Origin: Perlabentimonas sp046542995
GTDB lineage: Bacteria > Bacteroidota > Bacteroidia > Bacteroidales > Tenuifilaceae
DNA: 28,508 nt
Direction: 5' to 3'
NCBI GenBank assembly: GCA_046542995.1
Contig: JBKHAH010000041.1
Location: 1-28,508 of the forward strand
Notes under the pieces: model-generated
Told to the model about the DNA's origin: nothing
Databases searched by the model: none
The model's input: the letters and a program-made list of their open reading frames with translations, nothing else
Position numbers and translations under genes: made by a program
In this document: positions 5,870 through 14,032 of the stretch, in pieces
How the letters are laid out: every line of letters starts with the position of its first letter
Position numbering within the stretch: the stretch's first letter is position 1

Positions 5870-7834
5870 TTATGGTTCGTTTAGCATTCTATCGTCAATT
5901 ACTCTATTATTATACTGCTGAATAAAGGCTTTTATAAATTTTAATTCATCAGAGTATTTCTCAGGATCTAAGCCAATCAAATTGTTTTTAAGCATTTTGT
6001 CCTTTTTTATGTTAAAAACACCAATTAGCTGGTTCCCGTCAAACTGAAAAAGAGAATCTTCTATGATTAGTTGATAGGCTGAGTTGGAATAATATATCGC
6101 AAACGGTTTAGTATCCTGACTAAGAGCATCCTTCCCAAAAGCGAAAAAGGGTTTATTGTAATTCAAAATTCCTAGAACAGTAGGTAAAATATCTATGTGC
6201 TGAACCACCTTGTCACAAGTACCCGTTAGCGTATTATCTGGCTTATACATAACTATTGGAACTTTGTAACCTCCTAATCTATTTGCGTATTCGGGGAATG
6301 AAGGTTGGTTAGGATGATCAGCAGTAATAACAAAGAGGGTGTTTTTAAACCAAGGCATTTGACTTGCAGTTTCAAAAAAGCGCTTGAGGGCAAAATCTGT
6401 ATATCCAACACATTGATGAATGGGTAATGTTCCTTTGGGAAATACCCCTTTGTATCTCGTAGGAATTTTAAATGGATGATGTGAAGATACTGTGAAAACC
6501 GAAGTGAAGAAAGGTTCTGGAAATTGGTTTATTTGCTCTGCAAAGAACTGTAGAAACTCCTCATCCCAAATACCCCACATGCCATCAAAATGTGCCCTGT
6601 TGGCAAATTCTGACATGCCATAGTAATGATCAAATCCTACCAATTTAACATACGCTTGTAACCCCATTGACCCGTTAGGTGCGCCATGAAAGAAAGATGT
6701 GTGGTATCCCTCTGGCTTAAGCAAAGTTGCAAAACTATTAATCCTATTTGAAGAGTATGGAGTAAGCACATAAGGCTCAATAATCATTGGTATTGATGTT
6801 AAAACTGACGGTAGCACATCAATAGATTTTCGACCATTCGCAAAAGCATTTCGAAACATAAGGCTATTATCAATAAGCGAATCGAGAAAGGGTGTGTAAC
6901 CTTTGTAGCCTTGTGATTTCAAATGCTGGTTATAACTACCAATATACTCTTGCCCTATGCTTTCTAGAATAATAACAACTATGTTTTGAGGACTAAATTC
7001 GGCATCACTCGGAGGGCTGTGCAATGGTGAATAAACATTTTCAAGCTCCTTCTCAGATTTAAAGTATTGAACTTTACTTAAAGGTTTTATACCCAAAGTA
7101 CGGAGAATTGAAAAAGGTGTATTTAAGACAATGGTTGTTTCTATAGGATCATTCACATATTTTCCGGCATTGCTTAAAGTAATTGGCCGTGTGCTATGCC
7201 TAAAACCTCCTCTTATACCACCTATCATCATTGCCGTAATAATAATAAAAATAAGAAAGCCATTTATAAAGTAAACAAAATGACTTGCTAGGGTCTTGGG
7301 CAGATGATTAATTCTTGCCTTACGATATGAAAATACGATTAGTAAAGTGAGCATTATCCAAAAAGCTACAGCATACCAATAATCCGCTAAGAATTTTGGA
7401 ATTAGCGACAGAAAGTTAACTTCACTTTTAAATTCATGAAAAACGGTTGCAGTAGTTCGTCTTAGGGTGAACTGAAAATAAATTGTATCAATACAATTAG
7501 CAGCTAAAGCAATACTATTAGTAATAATAAAAAGGCACTTGAGCATATTTTGGAGGATGCTATTATATTTAATTGCAAAAGGAATAGCCATTAAAACTAT
7601 ATATAAAGAGTTTACATAGAATATCCCCGCTGTATCAAACTTTAGCCCACCAATAAAAATCCAGAAAATCCCCTCTGGGGTTAGGGATTGGAAGTAGTCA
7701 AGATTTACCAATAGAAAAAAAATACGGCACAATGTAAACAAACCATAAATCAAAAGTATGTTTAGAGTGAGCTCAAAATAGATATTCCCTTTCAGCCTAT
7801 TGCTCAAATAGTATTGTTTAAGTTCCTTTAGCAT
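5870..7834 (-). CDS. LTA synthase/sulfatase family membrane protein
   Basis: About 654 aa. The N-terminal third (residues 1-215) holds about five membrane helices. The extracytoplasmic alkaline-phosphatase-like domain follows: a metal-binding Glu in IILES (about 290), a probable nucleophile region GRKSIDVLPSVLTSIP (about 330-345; Ser in place of the usual LtaS Thr), substrate-pocket sequences PFFTSVFTVSSHHPF, and the second metal site ADHP (about 503). In Gram-positives LtaS polymerises glycerol phosphate. Bacteroidota homologues are thought to transfer phosphoglycerol or phosphoethanolamine-type groups to envelope glycans or lipids, but the substrate here is open. The start was placed at ATG 7834 rather than the in-frame TTG two codons earlier. 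Monocistronic; two TACCTTTG boxes lie upstream. Confidence 0.88.
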   Translation of the reverse strand: MLKELKQYYLSNRLKGNIYFELTLNILLIYGLFTLCRIFFLLVNLDYFQSLTPEGIFWIFIGGLKFDTAGIFYVNSLYIVLMAIPFAIKYNSILQNMLKCLFIITNSIALAANCIDTIYFQFTLRRTTATVFHEFKSEVNFLSLIPKFLADYWYAVAFWIMLTLLIVFSYRKARINHLPKTLASHFVYFINGFLIFIIITAMMIGGIRGGFRHSTRPITLSNAGKYVNDPIETTIVLNTPFSILRTLGIKPLSKVQYFKSEKELENVYSPLHSPPSDAEFSPQNIVVIILESIGQEYIGSYNQHLKSQGYKGYTPFLDSLIDNSLMFRNAFANGRKSIDVLPSVLTSIPMIIEPYVLTPYSSNRINSFATLLKPEGYHTSFFHGAPNGSMGLQAYVKLVGFDHYYGMSEFANRAHFDGMWGIWDEEFLQFFAEQINQFPEPFFTSVFTVSSHHPFKIPTRYKGVFPKGTLPIHQCVGYTDFALKRFFETASQMPWFKNTLFVITADHPNQPSFPEYANRLGGYKVPIVMYKPDNTLTGTCDKVVQHIDILPTVLGILNYNKPFFAFGKDALSQDTKPFAIYYSNSAYQLIIEDSLFQFDGNQLIGVFNIKKDKMLKNNLIGLDPEKYSDELKFIKAFIQQYNNRVIDDRMLNEP

Positions 7835-8146
7835 ACCCAATTCATAAAATTATGGCCAAAGGTAGCATAAAAGCAAATTATTTGGAAACGACAAAGGTAG
7901 GGCGATAAAGTCCCTTCATATGATTACTCCTGAGGCTTACTAGTAATAATCTATTATCAATTAAATGGATTAGACTAAAAGTCTTTCATTTTAAATAATT
8001 AGCAAATAGAACTGTCGTAAAACTTAAATATTCCCACTAATCTTATTTAAACTCCAATTAAATGGTTAACATTTTAACTTGCTCCTTGTATTATTTAACA
8101 ATTTAAATTAGGTTTGTAGTTTCGATACTCAATAAGAAAAAAATAA
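7835..8146. promoter_or_regulatory. Divergent intergenic region (312 bp)
   Basis: No gene or RNA was recognised here. On the minus strand TACCTTTG occurs twice (7864-7857 and 7899-7892), both exact TAnnTTTG boxes for the sulfatase-family gene but without a well-placed -33 TTTG. On the plus strand the promoter at 8085-8116 serves the nuclease gene. The middle part is AT-rich with only a 5-bp hairpin (AGACT/AGTCT near 7972-7984) that is too weak to call. Confidence 0.5.
8085..8116 (+). promoter_or_regulatory. Promoter of the bfn-nupC unit
   Basis: CTTG (8085-8088), a 20-nt spacer, then TAGGTTTG (8109-8116). This is the best match to the Bacteroidota -33/-7 consensus in the window. The predicted start near 8123 gives a leader of about 24 nt. 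Confidence 0.65.
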
Positions 8147-8740
8147 ATGAATAAGGTAAAGTTAAACGTGCTGGGGATATCGTACAGTCAAACTCAATCA
8201 GGGGCTTACGCCCTTGTTTTAAGTGAGGAAAACGGGAAACGAAGGATACCAATAATTATTGGCGGTTTTGAAGCGCAAGCAATCGCCATTCAACTTGAGG
8301 GTTTAACTCCGCCTCGTCCGCTTACACACGACCTTTTCCTTAACTTTTCAAAATCATTTGGAATTGAAATTCTGGATGTTCAGATATATAAACTTGAGGA
8401 GGGCGTGTTCTTCTCCAAGTTACATTGTGATAATGGTAAGAAGGAGATTTACATTGATGCCAGAACCTCTGACTCAATTGCTTTAGCACTAAGGTTTGGC
8501 TGCCCAATATTTACAACAGAAGACATACTTGAAAAGGCAGGAATTATTCTTGATGTTGAAGAGGAGGCGACTGGCGAACACAAGAAAGAGGGAGCAAAAG
8601 AGCAAAAGGATAGCGAGAGAGAGGCACTAAAGAACCTATCGCTTGATGAGCTTAATACTCTTCTTAACGAAGCTGTAATGAAAGAGGACTACGAGAAAGC
8701 ATCGCGAATACGTGATGAAATAAATAACCGTTCCGAATAA
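8147..8740 (+). CDS. Bifunctional nuclease (BFN/DUF151) with C-terminal UVR motif
   Basis: 197 aa. Residues 1-125 form the BFN (DUF151) domain, with the conserved core PIIIGGFEAQAIAIQLEG, then RPLTHDLF and the DARTSDSIALALR block. A charged linker (about 140-160) leads to a UVR (UvrB/UvrC) motif at 161-195 (LNELL-type helix, EDYEKASRIRDEI). BFN proteins were described in plants as having RNase and DNase activity. Bacterial homologues with this fused UVR motif are widespread in Bacteroidota, with unknown substrate. The UVR motif suggests a protein-protein contact resembling the UvrB-UvrC or Clp-McsA types. It is the first gene of a transcript with nupC, which starts 10 nt downstream. Confidence 0.9.
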   Translation: MNKVKLNVLGISYSQTQSGAYALVLSEENGKRRIPIIIGGFEAQAIAIQLEGLTPPRPLTHDLFLNFSKSFGIEILDVQIYKLEEGVFFSKLHCDNGKKEIYIDARTSDSIALALRFGCPIFTTEDILEKAGIILDVEEEATGEHKKEGAKEQKDSEREALKNLSLDELNTLLNEAVMKEDYEKASRIRDEINNRSE

Positions 8741-8750
8741 TTTACTAAGC

Positions 8751-10253
8751 ATGATTAAAAAAATATTATACGCTATTGGCGTAGGCATAGTGCTTACTGG
8801 AATAGCAGTAACCGCTGCCAACCAAACCAGCCCGGCAGATACAGTAGAAATTGACTCAACAGAACAGGTTAAAAAACACCAAACTGAGGATAATCAGGAT
8901 GTAGCTGATGCCGAAGATGATGATGTGAACCAGCTGTTAATGGAGAGAAAGGCTTTTAAATTTAACTTTTTAACGCTGTTAAGAGGACTGCTTGGTATGA
9001 TTGTTATTCTTGGAATAGCATACGCTTTTAGCACAAACCGCAAAGCGGTTTCATGGAAGGTAGTTGGAATTGGGCTGGGGATACAACTCCTACTTGCCAT
9101 CGCAATTCTTCAGTTCCCTCCGGTTCAAATGTTTTTTGATTTTGCAGGAAAAGTCTTTGTAAAAATTCTTGATTTCTCAAAAGCTGGAACTGAATTCCTT
9201 TTCCCCGGTTTCCTTGATGTTGACACCTTTGGATTTGTTTTTGCCTTTCAGGTTCTACCAACTATAATTTTCTTTTCAGCGCTAACCAGCCTGCTATTCT
9301 ACCTTGGCGTTATTCAAAAAATTGTATGGGCTCTGGCTTGGCTCATGACAAAAGCAATGAGGCTATCGGGTGCTGAAAGCTTATCCGTTGCAGGCAACAT
9401 CTTCCTGGGTCAAACCGAATCGCCGCTAATGATTAAGGCATACCTTGAGAAGATGACAAACTCGGAAATTCTTCTAGTAATGACTGGAGGTATGGCAACG
9501 CTTGCTGGAGGCGTTCTTGCCGCCTATATAAGTTTTTTGGGTGGCGATGACCCTGTTCAAAGACTAATTTTTGCAAAACACCTTCTAGCCGCATCAATAA
9601 TGGCAGCACCAGGGGCAGTTGTTGTTTCAAAAATACTGGTTCCGCAAACTGAAAAAATAAAAACCGATGTGGAAGTGCCCAAAGAAAAAATTGGCAGCAA
9701 CGTTCTTGATGCTATATCTAATGGAACAGGCGAAGGACTCAAACTAGCCGTTAATGTTGCAGCAATGCTGCTTGTTTTTATTGCTTTTATCGCAATGTTC
9801 AACTTTATTGTGCAAAAAATAGGATACTGGACTAACTTAAATGACACAATAGTACAGTTTACTAACGGACAATACAATTCCCTTTCCCTAGAGTTTATTC
9901 TAGGATACACTTTTGCTCCAATAATGTGGCTAATTGGCGTTTGTAAAGAGGATATCACGCTGTTAGGCAGACTATTAGGCGAAAAGCTTATCATGACAGA
10001 ATTCATTGGTTATGTTAGCCTTGCTGAGTTAAAGGCAGCGGGTGCTTTTACTCAGGAAAAATCAATAATTATGGCAACCTACATGCTATGTGGGTTTGCT
10101 AACTTTGCCTCAATAGGCATTCAGATTGGAGGAATTGGTTCTTTGGCTCCCAATAAGCGGGTTCTTCTATCGCGTTACGGAATGAGAGCTCTGCTTGGCG
10201 GTACCCTTGCCTCATTGATATCGGCAACTATTGTTGGTGTAATTCTAGGATAA
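8751..10253 (+). CDS. nupC: CNT family Na+/H+-coupled nucleoside transporter
   Basis: 500 aa. The concentrative nucleoside transporter fold is clear: an N-terminal domain (about residues 80-150), the gate region with LSGAESLSVAGNIFLGQTESPL (GQTESP is the substrate-site motif) around 200-225, TGGMATLAGGVLAAYI, and the C-terminal half with NGTGEGLKLAVNVAAMLLVFIAF and CGFANFASIGIQIGGIG. It imports nucleosides across the inner membrane. The unusual part is the first 75 residues: a signal-like segment (ILYAIGVGIVLTGIAVTAA) followed by an acidic linker (about 27-60) before the transporter core, which classical NupC lacks. It is co-transcribed with the BFN nuclease gene, 10 nt apart; a nuclease paired with a nucleoside importer may reflect nucleotide salvage. 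Confidence 0.92.
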   Translation: MIKKILYAIGVGIVLTGIAVTAANQTSPADTVEIDSTEQVKKHQTEDNQDVADAEDDDVNQLLMERKAFKFNFLTLLRGLLGMIVILGIAYAFSTNRKAVSWKVVGIGLGIQLLLAIAILQFPPVQMFFDFAGKVFVKILDFSKAGTEFLFPGFLDVDTFGFVFAFQVLPTIIFFSALTSLLFYLGVIQKIVWALAWLMTKAMRLSGAESLSVAGNIFLGQTESPLMIKAYLEKMTNSEILLVMTGGMATLAGGVLAAYISFLGGDDPVQRLIFAKHLLAASIMAAPGAVVVSKILVPQTEKIKTDVEVPKEKIGSNVLDAISNGTGEGLKLAVNVAAMLLVFIAFIAMFNFIVQKIGYWTNLNDTIVQFTNGQYNSLSLEFILGYTFAPIMWLIGVCKEDITLLGRLLGEKLIMTEFIGYVSLAELKAAGAFTQEKSIIMATYMLCGFANFASIGIQIGGIGSLAPNKRVLLSRYGMRALLGGTLASLISATIVGVILG

Positions 10254-10277
10254 TTTTTTTCAAAATTACAGCATTAA

Positions 10278-10320
10278 CACTACTAATTAATAGTATTACT
10301 AATTATTAATAGCAGTAGTG
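10278..10320 (+). promoter_or_regulatory. Long hairpin directly before a start codon
   Basis: CACTACT (10278-10284) pairs with AGTAGTG (10314-10320) and ATTAATA (10286-10292) with TATTAAT (10304-10310), enclosing an 11-nt loop with a small internal bulge. The stem ends one base before the ATG at 10322. There is no T run, so it is not a terminator. It may fold in the 5' leader or be a dyad-symmetric binding site. Confidence 0.5.
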
Positions 10321-10321
10321 T

Positions 10322-11080
10322 ATGAAATTTCTTAGGTTAACCATAGCATTGGCATCCTTTTGCCTTTTCTCTACCCACTTTGCAGCAGCACAGTTCGAAC
10401 AGATGAAACAAAAAATGGATGACGTGCTAAAGGAAGTTGAGGAGGATGTTTTTACTCTCCGCTTCTTTGATGCAGTTACAGGGGATCCTGTGAAAAACGC
10501 AAATATTTCTATTGAAAGCATTGGTAAGTACGAAACCGATAACGAAGGTAAAATCACCTTTCCTCGGCAGCCCGATGGTATACTTAACGTTCAGTTTGAG
10601 AAGGAAGACTACATCCCCGCTCTGTTTGAGGTTGAGGTTATTGCTGAAACAATGTTTTTCAATAGATTCTCCGTTTCCCCGGTTCTTAATATTGAGCAGT
10701 TCAGGGTAGTATTAGATTGGGACAAGGCGCCTAACGATTTGGATGCTCATTTCATAAAAAAACGAAGCTATCATATTAGCTACCGTAATACCAGAGTACT
10801 ATCCGACGGTACAGGCCAACTCGATAGAGACGAAATGCAAGGATACGGCCCAGAGACAATAACCGTTGAACAGATTGATTCTGATAGTGAGTACATATAT
10901 AATGTGCATAATTACTCTCAAAAGATGAACTCAAGAGCAACTACTCTTTCCAGATCAAAGGCAACGGTTAGGGTTTACGGCAACAATGAACTGTTAAGAA
11001 CCTACACCGTTCCCAGTACGCACAGAGGTGAAACATGGAATGTTTTTAAGATAGTTGACGGTCAGGTTGTTGACTATTAA
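10322..11080 (+). CDS. Secreted protein with carboxypeptidase-regulatory-like and YfaP-like domains
   Basis: 252 aa. A signal peptide ends near AAAQ (residues 1-24). A short helical segment is followed by a transthyretin-like carboxypeptidase-regulatory repeat (about 42-105: DAVTGDPVKNANISIESIGKY, then TDNEGKITFP). The C-terminal half (about 128-250) has the features of the YfaP/DUF2135 beta-sandwich: LDWDKAPNDLDAHF, GQLDRDEMQGYGPETITV and a Y-x-YNVHNYS segment. It is expected to be periplasmic or surface located, and to bind a ligand or partner rather than to catalyse. Its precise role is unknown. It starts 68 nt after nupC, behind a hairpin, so it may belong to that transcript or have its own control. 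It converges with the AlbA_2 gene at 11108. Confidence 0.82.
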   Translation: MKFLRLTIALASFCLFSTHFAAAQFEQMKQKMDDVLKEVEEDVFTLRFFDAVTGDPVKNANISIESIGKYETDNEGKITFPRQPDGILNVQFEKEDYIPALFEVEVIAETMFFNRFSVSPVLNIEQFRVVLDWDKAPNDLDAHFIKKRSYHISYRNTRVLSDGTGQLDRDEMQGYGPETITVEQIDSDSEYIYNVHNYSQKMNSRATTLSRSKATVRVYGNNELLRTYTVPSTHRGETWNVFKIVDGQVVDY

Positions 11081-11107
11081 TACGAAGGGAATACATTTTA
11101 CGAAAGT

Positions 11108-11749
11108 TTAGAGGGTGGGATCTTGAACAATCTCAAAATACTCACCCTCTTGTTTTGACACCAAGTTAACAATACCCATAACCGCCAGGTTAATTAGTAC
11201 TTCCTCGGATTCTTTTCGTGAGATAAAACCAATTCGGCTATACTCTTCAACAGATACAGTACCATGAGTGTTAAGGTGCTTTATTAACTTCTGATCCTTA
11301 TCAGACAAGTTAAACTGTATGGGTTTTCTATACCTTTTTGCCTTCCATACCCTAACCTGCAATGGGGTAGCCAGAATGTTTTCATCGTTAACCCTAAAAA
11401 AAACCTTCCATTTTCCATCCTTAAATGGAGCCTTATACAATTTTCTTGCATCGTGGGCAATGTAAACCTCAAGAACTACCTTGCCGTTAACATCCCAACG
11501 CTTAACATTAAACTTTACCTCAGGTTTGCAATAAAGCTGAGCGGCACCCTCAAGCATATAGTACTCCTCATCGGAGTTAATGCCAGTAATCTTACCATTA
11601 TCCTTAACGCCAATCAGCAGGGTGCCTCCCTGAGTATTAGCAAAGGCAACCAAAGATCTTGCAATTTTCTTGGAATCAGATATGGAATGTTTAAAATCGA
11701 GCTGCTGATTTTCACCCTCATTAATAAGACTCAACAGATACTTGCTCAC
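11108..11749 (-). CDS. AlbA_2 domain protein with winged helix
   Basis: 213 aa. Residues 1-125 are an AlbA_2 (Schlafen-like) domain, with QLDFKHSISDSKKIARSLVAFANTQGGTLLIGVKDNGKI as a recognisable block given here in parts: QLDFKHSI, then AFANTQGGTLLIGV. The C-terminal part (about 145-205) looks like a small winged helix (EYSRIGFISRKESEEVLINLAVMGIV). It lacks the HATPase segment present in the 222-1538 protein, so it is the short class. The start is a GTG at 11749, the only plausible one, lying 6 nt after the serpin stop; translation is therefore probably coupled to the serpin. Probable DNA- or RNA-binding regulator; target unknown. Confidence 0.82.
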   Translation of the reverse strand: MSKYLLSLINEGENQQLDFKHSISDSKKIARSLVAFANTQGGTLLIGVKDNGKITGINSDEEYYMLEGAAQLYCKPEVKFNVKRWDVNGKVVLEVYIAHDARKLYKAPFKDGKWKVFFRVNDENILATPLQVRVWKAKRYRKPIQFNLSDKDQKLIKHLNTHGTVSVEEYSRIGFISRKESEEVLINLAVMGIVNLVSKQEGEYFEIVQDPTL

Positions 11750-11755
11750 AAAGTT

Positions 11756-12943
11756 TTAGCTGTTTGGATTTGTTACACGCCCAACAAATAACATATTACC
11801 ACTATTATTATCTCTGATAATAAACATGAATGGCCTGTTAGCCACGAACTCTTCAGGAACGGTAGCCGATTTACGTACAATTACAACTGCTGTTGCAGCA
11901 GCAGCCTCAGTACCCTCCTCTGAGACTTCAACAAAGGCCTTGTGGTAGATCTCATCAATTTTTAAATCGGATTTTCCTGACATACGAGTGAAATCAGCAT
12001 AATTACTAAAGGGATTGGTCATGCCCATTTCTGCTAGTATGGGTTTCATTTGATATTCAGCATCAAATTTGAATTTCGGAAGGGAAACCTGCACTTCGGT
12101 TTGTTTCATTAGGCTAATATAATGGTTAAGGTCTTCCAGCTTCATACCCTTCTCAATCTTGCTTAAGGGGGTACCTTCATTGGGAAGCAATACAAGCATG
12201 GAAAAATCTTTGCCATCATAGGGTAGCTCAAGCAGCTTGATATCGTTGCCCTTATAAAGGTTATACTTACCCTTTCTTTTCATCATTTTGCATTCAACTG
12301 CACTTCCTTTAATGGCTTTAAACTCCGCTTGGGCAGTTTTCTTTTCATCGAATTTCTCTTCCCACTGACCCTTGAAAAATATTGCATTGGTTAGTACCAT
12401 CGCTGTCATGTCTGAGATTGAGCCTTTAGGTAATAGGTCAACTATTCTATTATTGGTTTTCTCCTCAACCCAACTATTTATCTCAAGCCTGGAATCATTG
12501 GGTTTTGATCTAAAAGCCATCCTTTCAATGGGTGCGCTATATGCTCTTTTTACTTTCCATAGATATAGCCATTTAAATCGGTACTCCTCATCGGCCCAAA
12601 GCTGATTCGCAATTGACACCTCAACACCCTCTGAGGATAATCTCTCAAGCTGGCTTTTCATTGAGCCAAGCTTTTCGTGAAGGTCGCTATCATCAATGGG
12701 GAAATGAAATGCCTGAGCGATCTGCTCTTTAGTTTCTCCTTTAGCCCCGGCATAGGTCATCCCCATGGCGGTACTCAAACTGTATGGAGAGAAGAAGATA
12801 TTCTGATTGTCCTGTGCGGCAAACTGCTTGTATATATCCAGCGCAAAGCGATTGGCCTGCAATGATGAGTATTTCTGTGCGTGGCTACTAATGCTGCCAG
12901 CAAACACCATTAGGAGTATTATGCTATACGTTTTTGTTCTCAT
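11756..12943 (-). CDS. Secreted serpin (serine protease inhibitor)
   Basis: 395 aa, full length for a serpin. A signal peptide ends near SSHAQ (about residue 23). Conserved blocks are present: NIFFSPYSLSTAMGMTYAGAKGET near the N-terminus (cited in parts: FFSPYSLS, AMGMTYAGAKGET), LTNAIFFKGQWEEKFD, and ANRPFMFIIRDNNSG with FVGRVTNP at the end. The hinge of the reactive-centre loop is EEGTEAAAATA, the pattern of inhibitory serpins. By canonical P15-P1 spacing the scissile bond is Lys358-Ser359 (VRK/SAT), predicting inhibition of trypsin-like proteases, with Arg357 as the alternative P1. It is probably periplasmic or surface-exposed, protecting the cell from host or competitor proteases. The AlbA_2 gene follows on the same strand after 6 nt. 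Confidence 0.93.
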   Translation of the reverse strand: MRTKTYSIILLMVFAGSISSHAQKYSSLQANRFALDIYKQFAAQDNQNIFFSPYSLSTAMGMTYAGAKGETKEQIAQAFHFPIDDSDLHEKLGSMKSQLERLSSEGVEVSIANQLWADEEYRFKWLYLWKVKRAYSAPIERMAFRSKPNDSRLEINSWVEEKTNNRIVDLLPKGSISDMTAMVLTNAIFFKGQWEEKFDEKKTAQAEFKAIKGSAVECKMMKRKGKYNLYKGNDIKLLELPYDGKDFSMLVLLPNEGTPLSKIEKGMKLEDLNHYISLMKQTEVQVSLPKFKFDAEYQMKPILAEMGMTNPFSNYADFTRMSGKSDLKIDEIYHKAFVEVSEEGTEAAAATAVVIVRKSATVPEEFVANRPFMFIIRDNNSGNMLFVGRVTNPNS

Positions 12944-13157
12944 GGTAATAAGTTTTTTTATGTTTCAGCTAAGTTAAAATATTTACACCATATAAAAAAC
13001 TGAATGCATGTAGCGCTTTTTACAAACTATTAAAGCTTACTAAACCCAATATCTTAGTAATAGTGTTTTTTACCTGCATCCATTGAAGATATATAAAGAA
13101 TAGCAAGACTTTGTCAAATGCAAGCATTAAAGAACATGACCCGGCAACATATTGTAG

Positions 13158-14018
13158 CTACCCCTTCATTTTTCTTATTCCATTAAGGCAAACAAACTGA
13201 TTCTTTTCCTGTTTCTGTCTCATAAGTGCCAGGTTATCATCCTGATTCCTCCAACTTTCCTTATGGTATAGGTGATACTGCACCGCTAAGTTCCTAACGG
13301 ATGTAAGCTTGTACCCTGCATTTTGTAATCGCCATTGTATATCGGCATCCTCCCCAACAGCAGGTTTTACGTAATCCTCATCAAAGCCATTAATTGCCAG
13401 GAGAGCCTCCTTGGGGAACGACATGTTGCACCCCTTTAAATGGCTCATTCGCCTCAGTTTAGGTATGATACCAAGTAGTGTTTCCGGCGCAAAGAAAAAT
13501 CCTTCCTCCATGAAGAGGGCTCCATTCCTTCGCATTCGTATGTAGTTCCTGATTAAGTATTTTGGGAAGTTAAGGAAATTCGCTTCACTCTGCATTAACC
13601 ACTCTGTTGAAACCTTATCAAGCTTAATGCGCTTACCAGCAACGAAACAATTCTTGTTAGCCTTTTTTAAATGAAACTCAATGAACCTTGGGTGTAGAAC
13701 GCAATCTCCATCGATAAATATTAGATAATCAGTTTTAGCATACATTGCTGCCTGATTTAACGCTCTGTTTTTATTCCAACCGTTATCGTGCTGCGTTAGA
13801 TGGTATATTGGAAATGGAGATTGATAACCAGCCAGAAATTCTTGCATACGCTCATGCTCAGCATCTTCTGAAATAATAATTTCAAAACGCTTATTCGTTT
13901 GGTATTTTAGGTTATCGAGTACAACCTTTAGATTATCTACATTATCGTAAACAGAAATAATTAGCGAAGCTACCTGCTCGTTATTCATAAAAAATTTACT
14001 TCTATCAGCAAAATGCAT
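13158..14018 (-). CDS. Family 2 glycosyltransferase
   Basis: 286 aa (about 276 if the second ATG at 13988 is used). GT-A fold of family GT2: the nucleotide-sugar-binding N-terminal part begins ASLIISVYDN, followed by the NGWNKNRALN block and the metal-binding DXD motif in LIFIDGDCVLHPRF. The C-terminal part contains GCNMSFPKEALLAINGFDEDY and ED-type catalytic sequence VGEDADIQWRLQNAG, the Glyco_transf_7C pattern of galactosyl- or GalNAc-type enzymes. Its middle resembles the C-terminal domain of the neighbouring 563-aa enzyme. It starts 14 nt after that gene and ends the dapD-GT-GT series. Donor and acceptor are unknown; it probably acts on LPS or capsule. Confidence 0.9.
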   Translation of the reverse strand: MHFADRSKFFMNNEQVASLIISVYDNVDNLKVVLDNLKYQTNKRFEIIISEDAEHERMQEFLAGYQSPFPIYHLTQHDNGWNKNRALNQAAMYAKTDYLIFIDGDCVLHPRFIEFHLKKANKNCFVAGKRIKLDKVSTEWLMQSEANFLNFPKYLIRNYIRMRRNGALFMEEGFFFAPETLLGIIPKLRRMSHLKGCNMSFPKEALLAINGFDEDYVKPAVGEDADIQWRLQNAGYKLTSVRNLAVQYHLYHKESWRNQDDNLALMRQKQEKNQFVCLNGIRKMKG

Positions 14019-14032
14019 ACTCCCAAATCTGA

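Noticed and set aside
7970..7992. Possible terminator hairpin in the 7835-8146 gap
   Set aside because: The stem has only five pairs, lacks G+C content and has no T run; no gene ends nearby on the plus strand.
9557..10006. 149-aa open frame antisense to the nucleoside transporter
   Set aside because: It lies wholly inside nupC and shows only the complement of its membrane helices.
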